Position numbers and translations under genes: made by a program
Shown: piece after piece, positions 10,860 to 22,000 of the stretch
Position numbering within the stretch: position 1 is the stretch's first letter
Layout of the letters: each line of letters begins with the position of its first letter
Notes under the pieces: model-generated
The model's database searches: none
The model's input: only the letters and a program-made list of their open reading frames with translations
Told to the model about the DNA's origin: nothing
DNA from: Brachionus koreanus
Lineage: Eukaryota > Rotifera > Eurotatoria > Ploima > Brachionidae
Direction of reading: 5' to 3'
Assembly: GCA_016987375.1 (NCBI GenBank)
Contig: PJRA01000323.1
Location: 9,108 to 47,836 of the forward strand
DNA length: 38,729 bases

Positions 10860-11984
10860 ATGTCTCTAATTGAAATCAATAATGACTCTGTTTTTGTCGA
10901 AAAAATGACTAATGCTGGAAATCGTTTAGTAGTTGTTGATTTTTTTGCCACATGGTGTGGTCCTTGTAATATGATTGCGCCTTTTTTTAAACAATTAACA
11001 ACAAAGTATCCAAATGCTGTTTTTATGAAAGTAGACGTTGATAAATGTCCTGGAACTGCAGCTGCAAATAATGTTAGCGCAATGCCAACGTTTGTTTTGT
11101 TTAAACAACGAGCTGAGATCGCGAGAATACGCGGTGCTGACAAAAATCAACTGGAAAACAAAATAAAAGAGTTTTATACTGAACCGAATGCCGAAGGCGA
11201 ATCTGAATCTTCAATCACAAAAATAGATGGAGATTTTGTAATTTTAGAAAATACATAGTTTAATTAATTTCATTTATTTAAACATGTTAGATTGATTTGG
11301 TAAATTTGATAAGTAAAAATCAGTCTGAATGTTTAAATCAATCAGACGATCATATTTGGGAAAATGTTCTTACTTCTAATTCAAAATGTCTCAAGTCAGA
11401 TGTTGATGAACAAATTTTGCTTTATGTTTCGTTTCAGCAGCCAGTTAAATTAAATTCATTGATAATACAAGGTCCTGAGGACAATGGGCCTAAAAATGTT
11501 AGATTGTTTTTAAATCAAACAAAAACTCTTGATTTTGATTCAGCTCAAAGTTATCAATCAGTTCAAGATTTAGAGTAGGATATGATAGAATTTAAATTTT
11601 AAAGTTCAGAAATTAATTTTTTTTCCTAAAATGAACAATAGACTAAAGCCAGAAGAATTAAAAGATAATCAATTGATTAAATTGAGATTTGTAAAATTTC
11701 AAAATGTCCAAAATATTACTGTAATTTTTTTTTTTTGCTGTGAATTAAAAAGCTAACAAAAGTGTAATATTTTTGTGTTTTTAGTTGTTTTTTGTGAATA
11801 ATCAATCAGGCAGTGAAATAACACAAATTGATCAGTTGAAATTTATTGGTACTCCGGTCAGCGTTACAAACATGAACGAATTTAAAAGAGTAATTTTTCT
11901 AAGATTATTTTATAAAAAGAGTTTAATTTTAAATTTTATTCAAATAATTAGGTATCTGGTCAGGCTGGTGAATCACATGGATAA
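10860..11984 (+). CDS. TXNL1: Thioredoxin-like protein 1 (thioredoxin + PITH domains)
   Basis: TXNL1 (TRP32) is a cytosolic thioredoxin that docks on the 26S proteasome through its PITH domain. Five exons (10860-11237, 11291-11574, 11642-11720, 11785-11889, 11952-11984) give 292 aa, against 289 in human. The thioredoxin fold occupies about 1-110, with active site WCGPC (32-36) and cis-Pro in AMPTF (76). The PITH domain follows (SECLNQSDDH, SDVDEQILLYVSFQQPVKL, LRFVKFQNVQNIT, DQLKFIGTPVSVTNMNEFKR). The protein ends SGQAGESHG, close to the human GESH terminus. ATG at 10860 is preferred because an upstream in-frame TTG is not a likely eukaryotic start. Unlike the human protein (RGCGPC), this one keeps the classical Trp before CGPC. 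Poly(A) signals AATAAA lie at 11997 and 12019. Confidence 0.95.
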
Positions 11985-12879
11985 AAATAATATCTTAATA
12001 AATTGGATTTTTTTTTTGAATAAATAACTGTTTGAGAACAATCTAAAAAGATTAATAAAATATATTTTTTTGATTGCGTCATTTTTTATCAATTTATCTT
12101 AATTAGACATAATCTAAATTGCATTCAAATATTGTTTACATTATGATATTTGATAATTAAGATAAATTTCAAATAAGAAAGATGAATACTTTTTAAATGC
12201 TTAATTGCAATTTAAAATTTAATTTAAAAAACGTGAATTTTTAAAATGTCTGAGCGTCTTTTGAAAATATTAATTGCTTTGTTATCTAAGCTAATAAAAA
12301 AGATAAAATAAGAAAAAAAGGTGCATTCTTTGAATGAATTTAAAACACGCAATATTTAATTTATAAAAATAAATGTTTTGTTTGTATATTATTTGAATTT
12401 ATTTAAAGGTTTTAACAAATAATAAGAAAATACCATTTATTTAACATTAAATTTGAAAAAGATTATCATTCAGAACCAAGAATGCTTTAACATTTGATAA
12501 GCTCACGATTCATCAATTAAACAAAATTATTTTCAAATGATGATACTTTGAGTTTAAATTCATTTTTTAAATTCAAGTCCATTTCCATTTTATTTAACTA
12601 TTTTAAAAATATACAAAGAAAATTCAAAATTTTAATCTAATTAACTTTAATTAAATGAAAAAAAATTATACAATAATATTTTAATCTTAGAATAAAAGAT
12701 TATTATATGTACAAATAATATATAATATTTGAAAAATTTTAAACAATTTTCTTCAAATTTATTGAATTGCTAGTGAAAACAAGCTTCGAACGATTTAGTT
12801 TATCTGGAAAAATCGGCTTTAAAAAATATGGTAGTTTATCAAGACACTTGACTGCACTTTATATTTATTCTTAAAAAGG
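11985..12879. other. Convergent spacer TXNL1 / CENP-C
   Basis: AT-rich spacer with no coding frame. It carries both 3' ends: AATAAA at 11997-12002 and 12019-12024 for TXNL1, and TTTATT at 12864-12869 (AATAAA on the minus strand) only 11 nt beyond the CENP-C stop. Nothing else was recognised. Confidence 0.5.
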
Positions 12880-15721
12880 CTAATTTTCAAATCTAAAATA
12901 AACATAAGCAAAATTTTCTTCATTATCAGATACATTTTTTATTTTATATGGCGTATCTTAAATAAAAATAAATTAATTAATTTTTTATATATATTTAAAT
13001 ATAATAGAAAGCAATAAAAAAAAACTTACTTTTAGGAATATAAATAACATCTTTTTCATGATGAATTGATAGAATTCCATTCAAAGAAAACAGAAATGAT
13101 CCATCTTGTACAAAGTAATTGACCGCGAAATCATGATAATTAGTTTTTGTTGAAGAAAGGCCATTTATTCGAAGAACACCAGTCATATCTGAAATGGGTG
13201 ATATTTGAACACCTTTTGAATAATGTTGAAAACTTTTTTTTTCAATATTTTTATGAAAAAAATATGGATTAATAGGTATGGTGGCTCCATCTTTTTTAGA
13301 AAATATAAACTCCATGCTGCTGTTCACATTAGAATTGACTGAAATCGACAATGATTCTTCAATAAGTAATGCCGAATTTTCCACTTGTAAAATATTATCT
13401 TGGTCTGTTAAATTAACATTGGCTTGTTGGTCATCATTGATCACTGTGTTGGGTAAAACTAAATTAACATTAGCCTCTAAATGATTAGGTCTATTTGGTT
13501 CTTCAATAGGATCACTAATTAAATCATGATTTATTTGATTATTAGTCTCTTTTAATAAATTTTCTTGTGTCTTTTCAAGTTTTTTAAATGCATCTGAGAT
13601 TTTTGTTTGCGTTTTGTCAAGATTTTTGCTATTTGTTTTTTTATTCTTTTCTTTGGGCTTATTTTTGTTGGTTTGTGTAAAATGATGATTTAATCTCATT
13701 AATTCTTTATTTATTTTTATATTAATTTTGTCTTTGGTTCCAATTACTTTACGCACAATGCATTTATTTCCCATGTAATCGCTTATTTCTTCATAGCCGT
13801 AAATTGGTTGTAAATTTTTGTCTATTTTAGCTCGTTTTGATCGACGAAGCGATAACGGTGCCTCATTTTCACACTCTTCAATCAACTTTTGTTCATATGG
13901 TACAGTTTTATTGTTTAAGAAATAGCCAATATCTTTTTGAGAGTTAGCTCTAGTTTTGTATACTTTTTCTTCTTGATTCTGAATATTTTTGAGCGGTTGT
14001 CTACTCTTGGTATTTTTGTTTTTTTTTGGTGAAGAATTTGTTTTATTTTTTTTTTGTTGTTTTGAAATATTTTTAGTTTTTATCAATGGACTAATTTGCT
14101 GATTGACTTTGCTACATGATTTATCAATTAATTTTAAATTTACATTATTTACATCATCATCATCATTATTATTATTTTTAGAAGATTTTTTTCTATTTTC
14201 AGTTGATTTTTGATTTGTTTCATTTTGTTCAATGACAACTTGTTTTTCTGACATTAAATCTTCATTATTTAGAGATGAATTTTTGCATTCATTTACAGCT
14301 TGATCTTTTTCCTTATCGTTAGTATTAGTTTTTGATTCTTTTTGCTCTTTATTTGTTGAATCGATTGCATCACTATTTTTGGAATTATTTTCTTTTAATT
14401 TTTGTTGTTGCTTTTGTTTAGTTGTTCTTTTATTTCGCACTTTTTTTCTCTTTATCTCAAGACTACTACTGTTCTCAGTAGACGTTTCATGTTCTCTTAG
14501 ATTATCGTGTTTTTCATGTGTAAATAAAGGCGCTTGTGGTAAATTAACTAAATCTTTGGCTTTATTCGATTTAACTGGCTTAAATAGCACTGAAGCTGAA
14601 GAGTTAACCGTTGAATTGCTAGTTTTATTATTAAATGTTGACCTTCTACGAATATAGGTGTTTGATTGAGACATTAACAGTTCAGTTTGACTTTCATTCA
14701 TAGATGCATTAAATTTTGTGACCGCCTTTTGCTTGTTTAAGACTTTTGGCTTTGCCGAAACATTAGACAAATCGACTAGAATATCTCTGACAGGTTCAGC
14801 TGATCGACGCTTGGTTATTGTAATTGAAGATCGAGTAGCTGCTTGATTTTCTAAAATTTGAAGATCATGTTGATGATTTTGAATTGATTGTGCTTGTGGG
14901 GGAGTTGGTGGATTAAACAGATTTGATTCATTATTATTAGATGATTTTGTGACAATGTTTTCCTTATCTAACTGAGCTTCTATTTGTTGATCAGATTTGC
15001 TTTTATTTAAACTTGATGATCTATCTTTATTAACTGATGACGAATTTGATTTTTGAATTGGTTCATCGTGATCGTGAACATTTGATAGTTGAGTAGGATT
15101 TTTGTTTGAATTCAATTTGCTTCTTGACTCTAAAATTGAATTACCTTTCAAAGATATATTTAATTCTTTGTCGTCAGAATTTTTTAGATGCTGATTGCAC
15201 ATTTGTAAGTTTTCATCGTTTTGTACTTGTTTTAAAAGTGATTCTCGATTCAATTTTATCAAATTACGATTTGTTTGAGTTGGAGAATTTATTGGTGAAA
15301 ATTGCTTCAAATCAGTAAATTCATTCGAAACTGGCTGACGTCTTTGTTTTTCATTATCGTTTAGAGACGATCCATTAATTTCTTCTGGCGTTGCTTGATT
15401 TTCAATCACTTGGTCGATTTCAACCAAATTCTCATAATCGAGTTTACGCTTAGAAAGACTTTTTCGTTCTCTGTCTAATTTATCTATAGTTTTCTCTTCG
15501 CTATCCGAGGCTATTTCTAAGTCTGGGATTGGTGGGAAAAAATCAGCCGGCTTGAAATCAGTCGGTCTTTGATTGAAAGAAAATACCATTTTTTTTATTC
15601 TGTCAAATTTTCCCACTCGAGTTTTGCTCTTCCAATCGCTTATCATATTCAATAGCTCTTGGTCAGGCTGACTGCCATTTTTTTCACTAGCAGAAGACAT
15701 GACTGACTGATTTCGGTTCAT
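12880..15721 (-). CDS. CENPC: Centromere protein C (CENP-C motif and C-terminal cupin domain)
   Basis: CENP-C links CENP-A nucleosomes to the outer kinetochore. Two exons, 15721-13030 and 12956-12880, are joined in phase 1 (donor AAAA|GTAAGT) and give 922 aa. An N-terminal block (about 30-70: TRVGKFDRIKKMVFSFNQRP, then FFPPIPDLE) precedes a long, low-complexity Asn/Lys/Ser-rich middle, probably disordered. At 626-630 is RRSKR, the core of the CENP-C motif, followed by LQPIYGYEE and SDYMGN. The last 125 or so residues fit the Mif2/CENP-C cupin (TGVLRINGLSSTK, FAVNYFVQDGSFLFSLNG, HHEKDVIYIP, then across the intron TPYKIKNVSDNEENFAYVYF). The usual motif is RRSxRxRxxPLEYW; here the P-I-Y-G-Y stretch has no Trp. 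The gene reads toward TXNL1. An acceptor-like CTAACTTAG lies about 34 nt before the ATG. Confidence 0.88.
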
Positions 15722-16309
15722 ATTTCGCTTGAGAACAAAGTTAGCAGCCCTAAGTTAGTTGAGTGATATGATCATAATAAAAAATATGTCTTAAAAAATT
15801 ATTCGATCAACTTGTACGTTTATTGCTAGTAGATGGTTTATGCTATATTTTTAAATTTATGTTTAAAATGTTCTTGAACTTTGAGTCTGATTTTAATTAC
15901 ATTTGTATAACATGCAATATCTTAGTTTAAAATTAACTTTACAAATGCATAAATTATTCATAAATTATTACACATTACACATAGCTCAAATTGATGAATT
16001 TTTCAATTATAATATTATATATATTCCAATTATTATTAAACTTCTTAAAATTATGTTAATTTTTTATTGTGAGATATTTTATTTTTAATTAAACGAAATA
16101 AAAAAAAAATTTTTTTTCATACTTTTTATTTGAAAACTAAATTGATATTTTAAATAGAAATTTAAATTAATTAATATAGAATAAAAGTTTTTGAATCTTA
16201 AAATTTCGCGATCAAATAAAACCAAACAAACAATTTGTATCAAAACGGCACAATTTTGTTCGATTGAAATTGAATTTGATTGATTTTTTATAATAATAAA
16301 ATGAACACT
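15722..16309. other. Spacer between SLC6 3' end and CENP-C 5' end
   Basis: Both flanking genes read leftward. The stretch contains a 61-codon open frame on the plus strand (15903-16088) made almost wholly of AT-rich codons, which I do not accept as a gene. TTTATT at 16125-16130 may be the SLC6 poly(A) signal on the minus strand. The part just above 15721, richer in G+C, is probably the CENP-C promoter or 5' UTR. Confidence 0.5.
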
Positions 16310-19040
16310 CTAAAATGTAACCTGAAGCGTTGCACCACTCTTTTAAAAAAAATTAACATTCATTAATTAATTATGATTGAACTATCTGAAATAAAATGAC
16401 TTACGCTTTTAGATCTCTCTAGACTTTTTAAATTATCCAAGTGAACTGCTAACCGTCTATTTTCGGGCAATAGGGGCCCCCATGCCTCTTCTGGCTTAAA
16501 AAGTGTTTTCAAGCTTCTTTTGTTTATGAATAAAGCATCAACTATCATGTATATAGCCCAACCAATTGTTCCTGAAAGAATTGAAATTGTCATCAAATGT
16601 CCTATTAGATTAGCCCATTCCGGATAAATATAGTCATCAACTTGCAGAGGCTTATATTTTATTATTGAAAATATAGCCAAGCCAAATAGTAAAAATGGAC
16701 AAATAAATTTCCAACATGTTGCCCAATACCAAGACAAAAAGCAATTAGCTAATTTATCGCCTATCATAAGACCAATGTCTTTTTTAAATTTATTGTATCC
16801 ATAAACCCATCCGATGCAAACGCATTCCATGGCTCCTACCATCAAAACAGCCCAACCAGATGAGAATTTGTCCAAAATTTCAACCCAATAAGCGCCACCC
16901 TTTAAATTAAATTATTTTAAATAAAACATACACAAACACATTTGTTTTTAAATTTCTAACTTATCCCAATTTTCTCTTATTTTACACAAGCTACTAATCA
17001 AGCTATAGACAAGAAATATTTTGTTTCATTTTAAAGTTAAAATTTAAATTAAGAAATGGATAAAAAATTACTCGGGTTGTAAATGTAAGTCCTAGTAAAA
17101 ACATTGCAACACACATACTGAAAATTAAGAGTTTTTTATGCTTTCTAGCTTTTGGAACTCCATCTAATATTGATGTTATCACAATTTCCAAAGTTGCAAA
17201 CTAGATTAAAAAAATTAATTAAACAATTATTTATTTTCTTTTGATAATTAAAACAACAAAATTAACCAAAAAAAATAAAAATAAAAATAGTTACTCACTT
17301 GTGAATCTAAACCAAGTGTTAGCATCATAATAAAAAATATAACCGACCAAAACGGTGCACCTGGAATACTGGTTGCAGCAAATGGAAACACAATAAATGA
17401 CAAACCTGATCCAGAGGATACAACATCTTTTACTTGTTGATTGGTTGCATGTGCCAAATAACCAATATATGAAAAAACAACAAAACCGGAAAATATAGCA
17501 GTGATACTGCTTGTTAGAGTAATAATAAAAGTATTTCTTAGGGTATGTTCTGTAAATTTGTTATAACTCGATAGAGTTATAAGACCACCGGAGCATGTAC
17601 CCATACTAAAAAAAACTTGCACAGCTGCATCAAACCAAACATTTGCTTCGGTCAATTTAAGAAAATCTGGCTTAAAAAAGAAAAGCATTCCCTCTTCGGA
17701 GCCTTTTAAGGTCCAACCATTTATTCCTAAAATTATTAGCACAACAAATGGAAATACACTGGTAAAGTATACAACTTTTCCACTTGATTTAATGCCTTTA
17801 AATATGCAAAAAAATACAATAATCCATGCGGCACCCAAAGCTATAACTAGCTTCCAAACAATTTCTCCAGAATTTTCTAGACCAGGAGTTCTATTAAGAA
17901 TATAATTACTAAAATTAAAATTATTATTTAGAATTTTTGTCAAGAACATTATTCATTTTGAATATTACTAATAATAGTCCTGTGAAGGTAGAATAGGTTT
18001 AGTATTTTGTGATCGTTTCTCTTTTGACCACCAACCGATCGGTGTATCTAGATCGCTTCTATTATAACACATACCATTTGGATTTTCATAAAAATCATCT
18101 CCTTTACATTTTAAAAGTTGAAAGTCCCCAAAATCAGTGCAGTCTAAAAAAATATAGAATAATTTTTTTGTTTTTTTTTTTTTTCATTTTTTTTTCTTGT
18201 TATAAAAATTTATTACTTTGACTTGCCCAAGATGGATCACATTTGGACCACGGAAGAGGAGACTGGAATGATAAAACCAAATAGTAGAGCGAATATCCTA
18301 TTATAATATTATAATAAATACAAAAATAAAAGCTAGAAGTATTCATTGATATTCCAAGTCCCTTAAAAATGGGCGCCATTTTCCAGCACATAAAAGGACC
18401 TTGACTTGTATACTGTCCTACATTAAATTCCAAATAAAACAAAGGAATTCCGACTAAGATTAAAAATATAAGATAAGGAATTAAAAATGCCCCTCCACCA
18501 TTTTTGTAGCATAGATACGGGCTTTAAAAGAAAAAAATTGTTAAGTTAATCGGCTAGTTATTAAAATTTAGAATAGAAAAAAAGAGAAATTTACAATCTC
18601 CAAATAGTTCCTAAACCGACCGCGTATCCAATGCAAGACAAAATGAATTCAAACTGTCCACCCCATTGCTCACGAGGCTGACTTTCTGATCCAGACTCGG
18701 CCACACTTGCTCTTTCGTATTCACCATCAGCATAAGAAGTATCTGTAAATACTTTATTTACAAAAAAATTTTTAAATTTTTTCAACTGGCGTTTTGAATT
18801 TGGTTTTACATATACAGTCGATGATTCAGAGCCTTTAGAATTATTTAAAGGCTTTGAAACTGTTGACTTAACGTCATAGCGTGTCTTAATAGGATAAGGA
18901 TAATTATTTTTTGAATTAGCATTTTTAATGCTATTTTCACTGGGAGCGTTCAGCTTTGTTTTTAAGTCATCATCCGACTTGTAAACCAAATTATCGTTGT
19001 AAATTTGGTTGTCGAGAGAAAATTCTTCTTTTGAACTCAT
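16310..19040 (-). CDS. SLC6 family transporter, glycine-transporter-like, with altered Na1 site
   Basis: SLC6 proteins are 12-TM plasma-membrane symporters that drive neurotransmitter or amino acid uptake with Na+ and Cl-. Seven exons are inferred: 19040-18595, 18521-18217, 18143-17969, 17908-17299, 17200-17072, 16899-16405 and 16339-16310, giving 729 aa. A hydrophilic N-tail (1-130) precedes TM1 (EFILSCIGYAVGLGTIWRF). FPYLCYKNGGGAFLIPY, TM3 with the substrate Tyr (FYFCIYYNIIIGY) and a large EL2 with a Cys pair and NCT/NRS/NRT glycosylation sites follow. Gly at the SERT Asp98 position marks an amino acid rather than a monoamine transporter. LPWSKCD and GGLITLSSYNKF resemble glycine transporters. 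Na2 residues in TM8 (LGLDSQ, D510/S511) are present. Odd: T145 replaces the TM1 Asn, S442 the TM7 Asn, A446 a chloride-site Ser and S415 the TM6 Trp. The last exon is chosen because of a GTAAGT donor in phase; reading through instead ends at 16363. Confidence 0.88.
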
Positions 19041-22000
19041 TATTATTACTATTATTTAATATATATAAATATATTTTGAATATCTTCGATTAGCATAAAT
19101 TTAACTATTAAAATCTAAACAAGTAAATAGAATAATTATAATTTTAAAGCTATTTAGAACCAAGCTATACTAAAATAAAATGAAGAAAAAAAAAAAAGCT
19201 AAAAATATATTTTAATGAAACTTAAGCTAGCTTTTATTTAGAAATTTTTAATTGAAATAATAGATGCGAGAAACCGGCAAATAACCAGATGCGTGCTTTT
19301 TTTTAAAAACCATCTAGTATTATAATCAAGGATTATTAATTAAATTTTTAAAAGTAAGCACTTTTTTATTCTGATCAAAAAAAATATAATTTTTATTGGA
19401 CGAGAAACAAACAAAATTTCTATCTGATGCTTGTGATTTTCTACACAGCTTATTCTCTCTTAGATTTTGATGTGCTTAAAAAAAAAAAGAAAAAGTTAGC
19501 GTTTTTTAACTTAAAATGTTCTGCCTCTTATTTTCTTATTTATTAATGCTTTAATCTGAAGCAGATGTTGAAAAAAATCGAGCCCGAAGCAAAGAAATCA
19601 AGAAAAGCTAAACAAAATAGATTTAACTGTGCATTTTAATTTTAGTGTAGAAAATATCCTCAATAAGATTATACTCAAATAGATGTATTAAGCCAATAAT
19701 TTATGTAAACTAATTTTGAAAAAAAAATCAATATTTAGCATCAATAGGAATGCGTCACTATTCTAATAATGCTAAAAAATGTGTTTTCTTGATTTTTTTA
19801 AAAATGAAAAAATAAGATCATTTAATAAAAAATTTCACAATTATTTATAAGAAAAATGCTTATCTGTAATATTTGTTGTTCTAATTGTTTGTAAACAAAC
19901 TAATCTTTATTCAAAATAGATAACTGATACTTGAAGTGTATTTACTTTAATTTTCAATTCGAAAAGTTTTTAATAAAAATGGTTATTAGAAAAATAAAAA
20001 AAATTGAATAAAAAATGAAATAAAAAATCACCTAAAACTATTAGAGTTTTTATATTTTTAATTTCAAAACCAAAATAATTTGAAATTTTTCTAAGCCTTC
20101 TAAGAAATGAATGAAAAGTATTGATTATTGCTTTTCAGAAAATTATTATTCTCAAAATATTTTATAATAATTTTGCTTTAAAAATAGCAAAAAAAAAAGC
20201 ATGCTAGGCGGAGTTCTGTTCAATAAAACAGTAATAATTTATGATCTTAAAATTTCATATATTTAAATTATTATTAATTTGCATCTTACGTTAAAACTTG
20301 TTTACATTTTCCATATATACAAAGAAAATAACATTTGAGTTGTGTGGGTAACAGAAAATATAGAATTTTAACTTCGAGATTTATGATATCACTTTAATCT
20401 AATTCTAAAATTGCTTTTCAAATTTAAACTAAATGTTCAATCTAATTTAAAAAATTTAATCAAATTAAATTGATTTAGAAAATTTGAATTATCTTAGTTT
20501 TTAGTTTAAAACTACCGAATATATAAAGATTTTTTAAGTTTGGAATGACATTTAAATTTATCACAATAAAAAAAGTTCACAAATAGAATTTCAAATCAAA
20601 CAAAAAATAAAAATCAAATATTTCTAGCATTTAGAAATTCAACGGTTTAAAATGCCAGATAATTTTAAATTATTATAGTTACCTTTAAAAATCTTGAATG
20701 ATATTTTATTTCGATTTTAAATTTTAAAATTTTAGCCAGAAATAAAAAAAAAATTTCTAACTAAATAAAATTTTTAATTTAGGCTCATTAAATTTAATAT
20801 GCAAACAGTCATTTTTGGGTCGGACCTGAAGCTCATCATCTATGTGTTTCTATGTTATCATTTAAAATAAATGAATAAATATTTTAAACTAATATGCTAT
20901 GAAAAGATACAATATCCTGTAGAGAAAAACCCTAAAAGATAAAATATCTTTCCTTAGAATTTTCATTTTGGTGGTCTTCGACCGTTTAATTTAAAAAAAA
21001 AAAACAAATTGAGTTTAATTTGAAACTTCTATTTCTTGATATAATTCATATTCAATTTTATGCTGTATTAATCAATTTTGATTTAATTTTTTTAATTTAT
21101 ATGGAAAATGAGCCTAACCGGATGATCTACTTTTTTTATTGCATATTTTGCGCCCATTTTGTTCAGAAACTCCAAAAATAATCACCAAATTAGATCGGTT
21201 TATTTTAGTCACCCCTTTACCTCCTGAGGTTAATTGGGTGAATTAGGTTAACCCGGTTACCCCTGATTTTGTATATATTTAGCCCGAAAACTAACCTCTT
21301 TTTCAGAATATTCACTGAATTCGCCCAATTAACCCAATAAGAATTAAAAAAAGAATCTTTTGTTTTTTTTATGATATTAATATTTTAAAATATTCTTTAT
21401 TTTTATTCTTTTAAATATACGCAACAGCATAGCTACTTAGAAAAAAATTAAAACGAGTTATTAACGAAATAACGAATTTAAAGTGAATGTTTGATTTTTT
21501 AGTTTAAAAGATTAGTCGAGACATTCATCGCATTGAAATTCTAACCCTTTGTTTAATCTCAGCTTTTTAGGTTTTCTCAGCTTAAACATTCAAAACAAAC
21601 CACATTAGGACAATTTTCAAAAGTTAACCAATTTAGTTAAGACGATTTTTGATAATACAAAAATCGATAAAAAGAGGAGAGAATTGAAGCAAAATTTTTT
21701 TTTTCTTAACAAAATTTCAAATTTTTACAAAAAACGACGTCATTACGATCATTTTTGTCCTTACAGTCTAATTGAGTTAAAAAGGATGATTTAAACCTTA
21801 TTAACCTAATTACACTCTAAAAATAACACATTTAGCTAACCACGTCAAAGTACAACTAAAAATTCTTAAAAAAAATTTATACAATTTTTACTAATATAGA
21901 TATGGGAAATTAAATGATCTAATTCGGTTAGAGTTGGCATCTAACATGAACGAGGAAAAAATAGAAACCAAATTACTAATTTGACCGATACTGACCGAAT

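Noticed and set aside
10844..11143. 99-codon minus-strand frame over TXNL1 exon 1
   Set aside because: Antisense shadow of a well-identified thioredoxin domain.
14379..14657. 92-codon plus-strand frame inside CENPC
   Set aside because: Antisense shadow of the low-complexity region. It looks like a hydrophobic Leu/Phe-rich protein only because Lys/Glu-rich codons are read backwards.
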